From positions 1 to 64,000 of the forward strand of contig JAUXMV010000001.1 of NCBI GenBank assembly GCA_030683155.1: 64,000 bases of DNA. The letters run 5' to 3'. Made by a program: the position numbers and the translations under genes. Under the pieces are notes generated by a model. It was not told the origin of the DNA. It saw only the letters and a program-made list of their open reading frames with translations, and searched no databases. Source of the stretch: Bacteroidales bacterium. GTDB taxonomy: Bacteria; Bacteroidota; Bacteroidia; Bacteroidales; F082. Shown here piece by piece: positions 37,281-45,819 of this stretch. Numbering within the stretch: position 1 is the first letter of the stretch; the number at the start of each line of letters is the position of its first letter.

Positions 37281-40200
37281 ATGCATATAAAAGCGCTGAA
37301 ACCACGGAAGGCATTAAACAAAGCTTTTCTGAAAGTTAAACCAAACAGGACTGACATTGAGCAGTTTAAAGCCAATCTCATTCAGCTGCTCAACAGAACA
37401 AACGACACTGAATCGGAGGAATTTCATAAAAATCTGGTTTCTGATTTTCTCAAGGATACCTATTACAAGCAAAATCATTTTATCAACACAAAAGGGCGCA
37501 ACGACCTTGTGATACATACCGGTCCACAGGCCACAAGTGCCGTCGGTGTTATCATTGAGGCGAAGAAACCTACCAACAAAAGCGAAATGCTGAAAGCCTT
37601 TGCCGAAGGTGACACAGATCAGCAGATGCTCGCAAAACTGAATGTCAAGGCTTTTCAGGAATTGGTGCTTTACGATCTGCGCGAACGGATTACGCACAAA
37701 AACCTTGAAGTAAAATACCTGATAGCAACCAATATCAACGAATGGTTCATCTTTGATGCCACGCTTTTCGACCGGCTTTTTGCTCAAAATAAAAATCTTG
37801 TAAAGCAATTCAGCGACTTCGAGGACGGACGGCTGTCGGAAACAAAAACCGATTTTTTCTACAAACAAATTGCTGAACCCTTCATTGCCGCCATCAAAAC
37901 GGAGATCGAATTCACTTACTTCAATTTTCAGGATTACAGGAAGCCCCTTTTAAACGTAGATAAGACCGATGACAACAAGTTGATTGCGCTCTTTAAACTT
38001 TTGTCGCCCGAGCACCTGCTGAAACTTCCTTTTGTGAATGACAGCAACAGTCTTGACAAACGCTTTTACCTTGAACTGCTGCATATCATCGGCCTGAATG
38101 AAACAAAAGAGGGTGGCAAAAAACTGATAGAACGCAACAAAAGCGGCGAAAGGCATACAGCTTCAATCCTTGAAGATGCTATCATTCAACTCGATAGTCT
38201 CGATAAACTGAGTCGTATCGATAAACCGGCTCAGTTTGGAAACACCACACAGGAAAGGCTTTTCAATGTGGCTCTCGAACTTTCAATCACCTGGATCAAC
38301 CGCATTTTGTTTTTGAAGCTTCTCGAAGCACAGCTCATTACCTATCACAAAGGCGACAAATCCTACGCATTTCTCAATCTTGAGAAAATCAAAAACTATG
38401 ACGATCTGAACAGTTTGTTTTTTCAGGTTTTGGCCAGAAAACATGAGCAGCGCAACGAAGATGTGCTCAAGGCTTTTGAAAAAGTGCCTTACCTCAATTC
38501 ATCACTTTTTGAGCCTACTGAGATAGAGCAGCTTACCATCTTCATCAGCAATCTGAAAGACGACAAAAGCATTCCGGTTTTTTCGCAGACTGTGCTGAAA
38601 GACCAGCATGGCAAAAAACGAGCAGGCCATCTTTCGACACTTGAATACATCTTTGCGTTTTTGAATGCCTACGATTTCAGCAGCGAAGGCTCCGAGGAAA
38701 TACAGGAAGACAACAAAACGCTCATCAACGCCTCCGTGCTTGGATTGATTTTCGAGAAGATAAACGGCTACAAAGACGGTTCGTTCTTCACGCCCGGTTT
38801 CATCACCATGTATATGTGCCGCGAAACCATCCGCAAGGCTGTGGTGCAGAAATTCAACGAAACCAAAAAATGGGATTGTACGAGCATCGATGATTTGTAT
38901 GATAAGATTGAAAACCGCAAAGAAGCCAACGACATCGTCAACAGCATCAAAATATGTGACCCGGCGGTAGGTTCAGGACATTTTCTGGTTTCGGCGCTCA
39001 ACGAAATGATTGCAGTGAAAAACGACCTCAGAATTCTGCAGGACCGCGACAACAAAAGGCTGAAGGAATACCATGTGGAGGTGGTGAACGACGAACTGAT
39101 TGTGACAGACGAAGAAGGGGAGCTTTTTGAATACAATCATAACAACAGAGAGAGTCAACGCATTCAAGAGACACTTTTCCACGAAAAGCAAAGCATCATC
39201 GAAAACTGCCTTTTTGGTGTGGACATCAATCCTAACTCTGTCAAAATATGTCGGTTACGCCTTTGGATTGAGCTGCTGAAAAATGCCTATTACAAAAACA
39301 AAACGGAGCTTGAAACGCTTCCGAATATCGACATCAACATCAAATGCGGCAACTCTTTGGTGAGTCGTTTTGCCATTGACGCCGACCTGAAACAGGCACT
39401 CAAGAAAAGCAAATGGTCGATCGACAGCTACAGGATGGCCGTTGATACCTACAGAAACGCCGAAAACAAAGAGCAGAAGCGGGAGATGGAAAGGCTGATT
39501 GCAGGCATCAAATCTGAATTCAGAAGCGAAATTTCTTTGAACGACCTGAAAGTGAAAAAACTGAAAAGGTTGTCGGGCGAACTCTTTCAGCTGACCAATC
39601 AGCAGCAGCTTTTTGAGATGAGCAAAAAGGAAAATGCCGTCTGGAATGCCAAAGTTGAAAACCTTACCAAAGAAACCCGGAAATTAGAAGCCGAAATAGA
39701 AGAAATAAAAGCCAACAAAATTTTTGAAAACGCTTTTGAATGGCGCTTCGAATTTCCGGAAGTGCTGAACGATGATGGCGATTTTGTGGGCTTTGATGTG
39801 GTGATAGGGAATCCGCCTTATATAAGGCAGGAGGAGTTCTCTGGGATCAAGCTGTATCTTCAAGGGCAATTTAATGTGTTTGCTGGAACCGCTGACCTGT
39901 ACGTTTATTTTGTTGAGCTGGCTATGCGATTGTTGCGTAATGAGGGTAATTTCATATTTATCATCCCCAACAAATGGATGCGTGCGAACTATGGCAAGAA
40001 TCTGCGCAATTTTGTGAAAAAATATCAGATTGAGCGAATACTCGATTTTGGCGATTTACCTGTTTTTGAAGAGGCTACTACTTATCCAAGCATCATACAA
40101 CTGAAAAAAGCAACAGCCAAGGAGCAGTTCGTTGCTACCAATATCCAAACATTGGACTTTCCTGCAGGATTGTCTGCATATAATGATGAAAACATCATGA

Positions 40201-41138
40201 ACATATTGGTAGAAGAGTTGCAGCCTGAAGGTTGGACACTAACAAACAGCAATATACAAAAGCTTCTTGGTAAAATCAGAAGTAAAGGCATTCCATTGAT
40301 TGAATATATTGATGGAAAAATATTTTATGGCTTAAAAACCGGGTTGAACGAAGCATTTGTCATTGACAGGCCAACTCGTAATCGGTTGGTTGCAGAAGAT
40401 CCTAGGAGTATTGAAATCATAAAACCATTTCTTGCTGGAAGAGATATCAAAAGATATCAATCGCCACAGAATGATAAGTATCTAATACTCTTTCCTAAAG
40501 GGTTTACAATCAAAAGAAATCTACCTGAAAATGACCCAAATTATATTAATTTTGTCAATGAACCCCCAAGGTATGGCTATATGAATTTTGAAATAGCATG
40601 GGAATGGGTGAAAACTAATTATCCCGCAATTTCGAAACATCTCGCACCGTTTAAGAAACCAGCTGAAAAACGATCCGATCAGGGTGATTTCTGGTGGGAA
40701 CTAAGAGCTTGTGATTATTACATTGAGTTCGAAAAGCCGAAAATTATGCTACCTGATATTTCTAAAAAAGCGGAATGTATAATGGATTTTTCTGGCTGTT
40801 ATTGTGTAAATACCGCATATATCATACCTAAGAATGACAAATATCTATTAGCATTAATGAATTCAAAAACAGTTCATTTCTATTACTCAAACTTGACTTC
40901 TACTATTAGGGGAGGATATTTGCGTTTTATAAGGCAATATATGGAACAAATCCCGATTGCTAATGGAGAAAGTCTTAATAAGGATATCATTGAAAACTTG
41001 GTAAACCAAGTACAATCTACAAAAAATCAAAACCCCTCAGCCGACACCACCGACCTTGAGCACCAAATCGACCAATTGGTTTACCAGCTGTATGACTTGA
41101 CGGAGGAGGAGATAAAAATTGTGGAGGGCACAAATTAA
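37281..41138 (+). CDS. Single-chain Eco57I-like (type IIG) restriction-modification enzyme
   Basis: This 1285-residue protein combines cutting, methylation and target recognition in one chain. The N-terminal part has a PD-(D/E)xK nuclease pattern: Asp75 in RNDLVIHTG and EAK at Glu93-Lys95 (GVIIEAKKP). The N6-adenine methyltransferase core has motif I DPAVGSGHF (Asp560) and motif IV NPPY at Asn844 (VVIGNPPYIRQEEF), with a coiled-coil insertion of about 200 residues between them. The last ~350 residues resemble TaqI/Eco57I target-recognition domains (KTGLNEAFVID, then FLAGRDIKRY). Such enzymes defend against phage and methylate host DNA. The gene is not accompanied by separate R or S genes. It sits amid a minisatellite and mobile repeats, which fits a defence cargo region. 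Confidence 0.93.
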   Translation: MHIKALKPRKALNKAFLKVKPNRTDIEQFKANLIQLLNRTNDTESEEFHKNLVSDFLKDTYYKQNHFINTKGRNDLVIHTGPQATSAVGVIIEAKKPTNKSEMLKAFAEGDTDQQMLAKLNVKAFQELVLYDLRERITHKNLEVKYLIATNINEWFIFDATLFDRLFAQNKNLVKQFSDFEDGRLSETKTDFFYKQIAEPFIAAIKTEIEFTYFNFQDYRKPLLNVDKTDDNKLIALFKLLSPEHLLKLPFVNDSNSLDKRFYLELLHIIGLNETKEGGKKLIERNKSGERHTASILEDAIIQLDSLDKLSRIDKPAQFGNTTQERLFNVALELSITWINRILFLKLLEAQLITYHKGDKSYAFLNLEKIKNYDDLNSLFFQVLARKHEQRNEDVLKAFEKVPYLNSSLFEPTEIEQLTIFISNLKDDKSIPVFSQTVLKDQHGKKRAGHLSTLEYIFAFLNAYDFSSEGSEEIQEDNKTLINASVLGLIFEKINGYKDGSFFTPGFITMYMCRETIRKAVVQKFNETKKWDCTSIDDLYDKIENRKEANDIVNSIKICDPAVGSGHFLVSALNEMIAVKNDLRILQDRDNKRLKEYHVEVVNDELIVTDEEGELFEYNHNNRESQRIQETLFHEKQSIIENCLFGVDINPNSVKICRLRLWIELLKNAYYKNKTELETLPNIDINIKCGNSLVSRFAIDADLKQALKKSKWSIDSYRMAVDTYRNAENKEQKREMERLIAGIKSEFRSEISLNDLKVKKLKRLSGELFQLTNQQQLFEMSKKENAVWNAKVENLTKETRKLEAEIEEIKANKIFENAFEWRFEFPEVLNDDGDFVGFDVVIGNPPYIRQEEFSGIKLYLQGQFNVFAGTADLYVYFVELAMRLLRNEGNFIFIIPNKWMRANYGKNLRNFVKKYQIERILDFGDLPVFEEATTYPSIIQLKKATAKEQFVATNIQTLDFPAGLSAYNDENIMNILVEELQPEGWTLTNSNIQKLLGKIRSKGIPLIEYIDGKIFYGLKTGLNEAFVIDRPTRNRLVAEDPRSIEIIKPFLAGRDIKRYQSPQNDKYLILFPKGFTIKRNLPENDPNYINFVNEPPRYGYMNFEIAWEWVKTNYPAISKHLAPFKKPAEKRSDQGDFWWELRACDYYIEFEKPKIMLPDISKKAECIMDFSGCYCVNTAYIIPKNDKYLLALMNSKTVHFYYSNLTSTIRGGYLRFIRQYMEQIPIANGESLNKDIIENLVNQVQSTKNQNPSADTTDLEHQIDQLVYQLYDLTEEEIKIVEGTN

Positions 41139-41146
41139 TTCAAAAA

Positions 41147-41479
41147 ATGGATACAGGCGAAATACTCATTTACCAAAGCACTGCAGGCAACATAAAAGTT
41201 GATGTAAGGCTCGAAGATGAAACAGTTTGGTTGACGCAGGAGCAAATGGCTTCGCTGTTTGGCAAAGGCAGAAGCACCATTACCGAACACATTATCAATG
41301 TGTTCGGGGAAGGCGAGTTGGAGCAAAACCGAACTTGTCGGAATTTCCGACAAGTTCGACAGGAAGGCCTTCAGTTGTTCATAATTTCCGAACAACTGAA
41401 ATCAATCAGGCCTTTATTATCCGTTCAGACCAGTTTGCTACTACGCTGGGTATTTTTCCTGTCTATAACCGATTATTAA
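41147..41479 (+). pseudogene. RhuM-family protein remnant
   Basis: The first ~72 codons match the N-terminal domain of RhuM proteins: GEILIYQS, then VRLEDETVWLTQEQMASLFG, then a helix-turn-helix-like stretch RSTITEHIINVFGEGELEQN and CRNFRQVRQEG. The remaining ~250 residues of a normal RhuM are missing. After about 41360 the frame runs through a perfect hairpin (41370-41400) and into a MITE at 41423, which provides the stop codon. It starts eight bases after the restriction-modification gene; RhuM genes often sit beside R-M systems. The gene was therefore probably inactivated by repeat insertion. Confidence 0.8.
41331..41400. repeat. Two adjacent perfect palindromes in the RhuM remnant
   Basis: GAACTTGTCGG (41331-41341) pairs perfectly with CCGACAAGTTC (41347-41357), and TTCAGTTGTTC (41370-41380) with GAACAACTGAA (41390-41400). 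The first overlaps sequence that reads as normal RhuM; the second lies where the homology stops. Confidence 0.75.
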
Positions 41480-41543
41480 ACTATCTTTTCAGATGAATTG
41501 TGAACATGAAAACGCAACAGAGTAGTTGCAAATTACGCTGAAC
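41423..41543. mobile_element. MITE-like element, copy 1
   Basis: A 121-base element begins GTTCAG and ends ACGCTGAAC, with imperfect inverted ends of about 17 bases (ideal form GTTCAGCGTAGTTTGCA). The core (TATTTTTCCT, then TTAAACTATCTTTTCAGATG) is shared with copies at 50881-51000 and 56506-56626. There is no room for a transposase, so it must be moved in trans if it still moves. Confidence 0.8.
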
Positions 41544-41577
41544 CAAGGATAAAGATTGTAGAATACATTATTTAAAA

Positions 41578-41970
41578 ATGAAAATTATTCTTTCTGATTT
41601 AGAAAAGCACTTATTTCCTGAGCGATATCCATTTTACAATGGGCATTTCGCTGAATGTAAAAATTACCTTATGCAAACAGTTGATGAAACAGATGAAGGC
41701 AGAATGAATATTTCATTTATAGTTAAATTGACAAAGATGAGTCTGTCGATTAAAAATGAAGAACTTAGAATTATATGCAACTTGCTTTTTGAAAGAATTG
41801 TAGAAAATCAATACGATTGGCAAAAGGACTACAACTGGCAGGAACTAAAACTGTTTTTGATGTATTTTATAATTTTTTCAAAGGCAAAATCAATTTTGGA
41901 AATCAAGCATCTTTTTAAGGAAACTTCGACGATCTCCTTATTTAAAAAATATCAACTCCGTTCAGTGTAG
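41578..41970 (+). CDS. Hypothetical helical protein, 3' end formed by a repeat
   Basis: This 130-residue frame encodes a mostly helical, hydrophilic protein (FPERYPFYNGHFAECKNYL at the start, LKLFLMYFIIFSKAKSILEI late). I recognise no family. The last few residues (QLRSV) and stop codon lie inside a MITE end that starts at 41960, so the natural C-terminus may have been lost. It lies between two MITE copies, 35 bases after the first. Composition resembles neighbouring genes, so it is probably real or was until recently. Confidence 0.55.
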   Translation: MKIILSDLEKHLFPERYPFYNGHFAECKNYLMQTVDETDEGRMNISFIVKLTKMSLSIKNEELRIICNLLFERIVENQYDWQKDYNWQELKLFLMYFIIFSKAKSILEIKHLFKETSTISLFKKYQLRSV

Positions 41971-42003
41971 CTTGCAAAGCGCTGAGTATTTCCCGGTCTA
42001 AGA
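41960..42003. mobile_element. MITE-like element, left-end fragment
   Basis: GTTCAGTGTAGCTTGCAAAGCGC and the following GTATTTCCCGGTCT match the left ~44 bases of the MITE family. The remainder is missing. It joins the 3' ends of the hypothetical gene and the adhesin-like gene. Confidence 0.65.
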
Positions 42004-42005
42004 CC

Positions 42006-43820
42006 TTACAGCCAGCTCTTATTGGGATAGATTAGTTTAAGACTTTTATTGCCTTGTGGATTTTTCAGATTTACGATGACTATTTGTGTTTTTACATTGA
42101 AAGTGAGTTCATGTAGTGTAAGTCCCTGTAGTGTTGTTTGCATCAGGAGTCTTCCGATGGCATCGTACACATAGGCCTCGGTTTCGTTTCCGACTAAAGA
42201 AAGGTCGATGATCAGATGCAATCCGTCAGAATAGATTCGTGCCGGCAGATCGGTATAAGTGGCCTCATTATCCGGTGCAAAGTGGAGAATAAACCGGGAA
42301 GCATCATCAGCGGTTGAAGATTGAAAACGATAACTGTTGAATGTTTTCATATCCTGTATGTAATGCGTCAGGCGATCTTCAAGCATTACAATTTCAAATT
42401 CATACGGATCGAAATCGCATTGGAATGTGTAATTTCCATCTTTTCCGGGTTTAAACATGACTGGCACCATCGCATTATCCTTCGGTTTGGTAAGGTATTG
42501 CACCGAACAATATTCACTTCCTATTGGTAAAAAAAGACTTGGCGCTGAAATAACATGACTGAATAATTTTGTCGCCCCGGCTTGATTGCTGTTAAAACCA
42601 AAGAGTAAGTTTATCTGGTCTGAACTATTGTCTTTTTCCGATTGTACTGTTAAGCTTAACATACCAGCGGTATTACTGCTGTTCTTAAACCAATTCCCGG
42701 CTCCATCATGAACGCGCACCGTATTATTCAAACCGAGGATTCCTGTGCTGGCTGCGAGCACAAAATAGCCCTGCATCGGAGCGATATATCTTGTTACAGA
42801 ATTAGTTCCAATGCCTGTAAATGAATTGAATACGCCGTAATTATTTGCAGCAGGGTTCCATATCCACATATCATAACCACCGCCAGTAGTAACCAGATTA
42901 TTTCTTGACCAACCTGAAAAAGCTTGCCAGTCAATGGAGGAAGGATAAGGATTGCCAACCAGGTTGAAACCTTTCAGGTTGCTGGTGTCGGAAGTAGAAG
43001 TAAGACCATAATTCAAGGAACCACTATTTAAATTACCGGCAAACTCTTTTGTTGGATTGGAAGCCTGCACCGAATAGAGATAGCCGCGACTCGGAATAAA
43101 TTCACTCCCGGGATGCACCGTATTCCAATTGATTGTTGATGTGGTATTGAGTTTGTAAATCCAACATCTGTTCGGTTCATTCCATAAATACAGATCATAG
43201 CCGGTGCCATTGGCATAAGTTCCCGATGGCAGCCATGAACCGTCCATATTCTGAATTGCTATCGGTGAAGAGAGGAAATGCCATGCCTCTTGCTCGCCGC
43301 TGATATAGCGTTCAACAGTTGCAGCAATGCCATCCGTATTATGAATAAGGGAAGCTGTTCCTGTAGCATCTGATTTGATCAAAAAACCAGTATTACCGGC
43401 ATCGTTGGTAAGGGTGCCGTTGACAGTAACTGCAGTGGAGGAGTTGACAGTGAACTTACTTCCTGTTCCTATGGAAAGATCATTGGTCGTAAGCAACTCA
43501 AGCTGTGTGGTTAACCCTCCTGTAGTGGCTACCAACAGGTTGTTCATGTTTACATTGCTGCTGCCAGAAATTATGCTTGTTGCAGTACCTGAAAAAACGA
43601 CCGTTTCGGAACCTTTTGTATAAGTACCTTCATTGATAAGGTCACCATTGTTGATTTTGATATATGCAACGCCTGAACTTTTCAGCCAGGCGCCAGAATT
43701 GATTTTAATTTGCTGCGCGAATACAGGCGAAATAAGAATTCCCAACACAATGACAAGAACAACAATAGACGGGGAAAATGCTAGGTGAATACTTCTTTGC
43801 AAACTGCAGGGGCATTTCAT
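42006..43820 (-). CDS. Secreted adhesin-like protein with T9SS-like C-terminal module
   Basis: This 604-residue protein is counted from the ATG at 43820, which follows a purine-rich AGAAATAATT and opens a signal peptide (about residues 1-36, ending SPVFAQQ). A repetitive beta-rich region follows (INSGAWLKSSGVAYIKINNG and TLTNDAG), then a long Trp/Tyr/Asn-rich region with WHFLSSPI and GFNLVGNPYPSSIDW, common in Bacteroidota surface proteins. The C-terminus (AYVYDAIGRLLMQTTLQG then VIVNLKN) resembles a T9SS type A sorting domain in degenerate form. It is the last gene of the usher operon, 11 bases after the beta-helix gene. A role as pilus-associated adhesin or surface protein is inferred from context. 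Confidence 0.8.
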   Translation of the reverse strand: MKCPCSLQRSIHLAFSPSIVVLVIVLGILISPVFAQQIKINSGAWLKSSGVAYIKINNGDLINEGTYTKGSETVVFSGTATSIISGSSNVNMNNLLVATTGGLTTQLELLTTNDLSIGTGSKFTVNSSTAVTVNGTLTNDAGNTGFLIKSDATGTASLIHNTDGIAATVERYISGEQEAWHFLSSPIAIQNMDGSWLPSGTYANGTGYDLYLWNEPNRCWIYKLNTTSTINWNTVHPGSEFIPSRGYLYSVQASNPTKEFAGNLNSGSLNYGLTSTSDTSNLKGFNLVGNPYPSSIDWQAFSGWSRNNLVTTGGGYDMWIWNPAANNYGVFNSFTGIGTNSVTRYIAPMQGYFVLAASTGILGLNNTVRVHDGAGNWFKNSSNTAGMLSLTVQSEKDNSSDQINLLFGFNSNQAGATKLFSHVISAPSLFLPIGSEYCSVQYLTKPKDNAMVPVMFKPGKDGNYTFQCDFDPYEFEIVMLEDRLTHYIQDMKTFNSYRFQSSTADDASRFILHFAPDNEATYTDLPARIYSDGLHLIIDLSLVGNETEAYVYDAIGRLLMQTTLQGLTLHELTFNVKTQIVIVNLKNPQGNKSLKLIYPNKSWL

Positions 43821-43831
43821 AATTATTTCTT

Positions 43832-45652
43832 TTATTTTGTATTTGTAAACCATTGAATATCCTGGAATGTAATATTATTACCACCTTGAGAAGAAGTCGC
43901 ATACAGTTCAAGGTAATCACCCTTTATTATATCTGGAATAAAAACAACAGTTGAAAATTGAAAAGGTTGGTTTGAAACTGTAATACGAAGGTCTGTTTCT
44001 CCATACCGTGTGGTTGTTACCCCATTTTTTACAATAGCAATGATGATAACCTGGTTATTTGCACTATTAGAAAGATTTCCTGATATAACAGCCCAAACAT
44101 CCGTTGAGTTATCGGGTTGATATGTGATTCTATTCCCACTGGCCGGGGAAGTTGACCCAATTCCCCACTTGCATGTAAAAGTAGTTGTATTTGCAGCCCA
44201 GACAGCCTTATAAAATGTATTGGCAGTGGTTATAGTTGTTGTGCTGACATTATTTCTCACACTGATTCTTGCATGTGGAATTTCATTCTTTGTCCCGGAA
44301 TTATTAGTTAGAAATATGTTTGCGTCCCGGCCACTTTCCAGTGAGAAATCAAATCCACTCATAAAGGTGCCCTGATTATTCCAGGCATTGTTGGTAATAA
44401 ACATGGAGGCGTATGATGTAAAGGTGGCAGGGGTATAAAGAATACCTATGTCGGTTCCTGAATTTGTATTATAAAATGCACAGTTCAATATGGAAATAGT
44501 CGCGCCCACTCCCGATAAAAGGTTAATCCCTTTTGCACATTGAATAAAATCAGTTTCCGAGATTCTTAGCCGACCACCGCTGGCCGCGCCTGCTGCTATT
44601 TCTATACCTGCAGCTGCACAACTCTGAAAGTCATTTTCAAAAATCCATAAGTCGTTATTTGTCATCGACACAATTCCTTTGTTAAAACCACTGAACCTGT
44701 TATCTTTAACTTCATGATGGATTCCGTTTCCTGTAAAACGCAAAGCATCATTTCCCGCAGTATTTGAAATAGCAGTAAACATGATCATTTTAAAAGAGCA
44801 TTCAGTTTGACAGATGAATAAAGGACTCCCTGAAACCCCTGCAGTGGCAGCAATCGTTGTTGCCCCATACGAGAGACCTTGAAAAGTGACAGGGTAGGGA
44901 AGATTAATGGTTACTGTTGCATCGACCGGGTAGGTTCCGGCGCCAAGTATAACAACGGTAGGCCCTGCCATGTGGACATTCAGGAAAGCAACCACTTCTG
45001 GAATTGTTGTAAAACTTCCTATTGTACTTACTTCCAAGTTATTATCTGTTTGTATCTCTTTTTCCCTAATAACCCAGTTTGATCCCCTGGCAATAAACGT
45101 TCTGCCATGCCAGCGGGTAAGCGATGAACTTGCATTGACATCAATCAACTTTCCGGCCTCAGGAACAACAATGATCAGATCTGTGAATGTGCCAACATTT
45201 TTAACAGCGATTTCCAATCCATCATCTGCACTGGTAATACTGGGTAATGTCAGGGTAATATTTCCACTGGCAAATACCATGTTTTCTGTTTTCAGCAAAG
45301 TGGTCGATACAGATTTTTCAACTGCATTAAAGTTCTTTGCAGGATCCGAACTTGCCACCAGACGCACCCATTTGGATGTCCCATTCCAGTAATAATATCC
45401 AGGTGTAACATCGCCGGTTGTGGCTGTGTTGTAAACCATTAAACTGGCCTCAGGACTGGTAACAGGAGCAGCTGTTGTGGTAGAGGTCAACATCATCCTG
45501 GGAATCAGCAGGCCTTTGGTTGATGAAAAAATATCCAGCATAGCCGATGCTTTGGCGGTGGAATTGTCATCGTTGATTCCCACGTTGTTCTGACCGCTGC
45601 CTATGTTGGCCAGAAATAAAATAAGAACCAATGTGAAAGTTAAGTGTTTCAT
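43832..45652 (-). CDS. Secreted beta-helix surface protein of the usher operon
   Basis: This 606-residue protein has a signal peptide (MKHLTFTLVLILFLANIGSG). Next is the stretch SAMLDIFSSTKGLLIPRM, found at the start of many Bacteroidota surface proteins. Residues of about 200-430 form a right-handed beta-helix of the pectate-lyase/NosD type: VVILGAGTYPVDATVTI, FQGLSYGATTI, then repeated short turns such as IEIAAGAASGGRLRISETDF. No catalytic residues or sorting domain are obvious. Beta-helices of this type bind or cut polysaccharides. It lies between the usher (167 bases before) and the adhesin-like gene (11 bases after), so it is plausibly an extracellular component or substrate of this system. 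Confidence 0.78.
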   Translation of the reverse strand: MKHLTFTLVLILFLANIGSGQNNVGINDDNSTAKASAMLDIFSSTKGLLIPRMMLTSTTTAAPVTSPEASLMVYNTATTGDVTPGYYYWNGTSKWVRLVASSDPAKNFNAVEKSVSTTLLKTENMVFASGNITLTLPSITSADDGLEIAVKNVGTFTDLIIVVPEAGKLIDVNASSSLTRWHGRTFIARGSNWVIREKEIQTDNNLEVSTIGSFTTIPEVVAFLNVHMAGPTVVILGAGTYPVDATVTINLPYPVTFQGLSYGATTIAATAGVSGSPLFICQTECSFKMIMFTAISNTAGNDALRFTGNGIHHEVKDNRFSGFNKGIVSMTNNDLWIFENDFQSCAAAGIEIAAGAASGGRLRISETDFIQCAKGINLLSGVGATISILNCAFYNTNSGTDIGILYTPATFTSYASMFITNNAWNNQGTFMSGFDFSLESGRDANIFLTNNSGTKNEIPHARISVRNNVSTTTITTANTFYKAVWAANTTTFTCKWGIGSTSPASGNRITYQPDNSTDVWAVISGNLSNSANNQVIIIAIVKNGVTTTRYGETDLRITVSNQPFQFSTVVFIPDIIKGDYLELYATSSQGGNNITFQDIQWFTNTK

Positions 45653-45819
45653 AAAATCAACAATTTTTTATATCTACTAATTTGCTCAGGAGTAATCAGC
45701 CCTGATTCATAAAAAAAAAAATGAATTAATAAGGCTGCAAGTTACATCTGAACAGCCGCGAAAAAGTTACATAATGGTTTGCAAGAATTACAGCATTCAC
45801 ACAAGGGAATTCCTTCCTT

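Noticed and set aside
41227-41496. Second open frame across the RhuM remnant
   Set aside because: It runs out of frame with the recognisable RhuM start and ends in MITE sequence.
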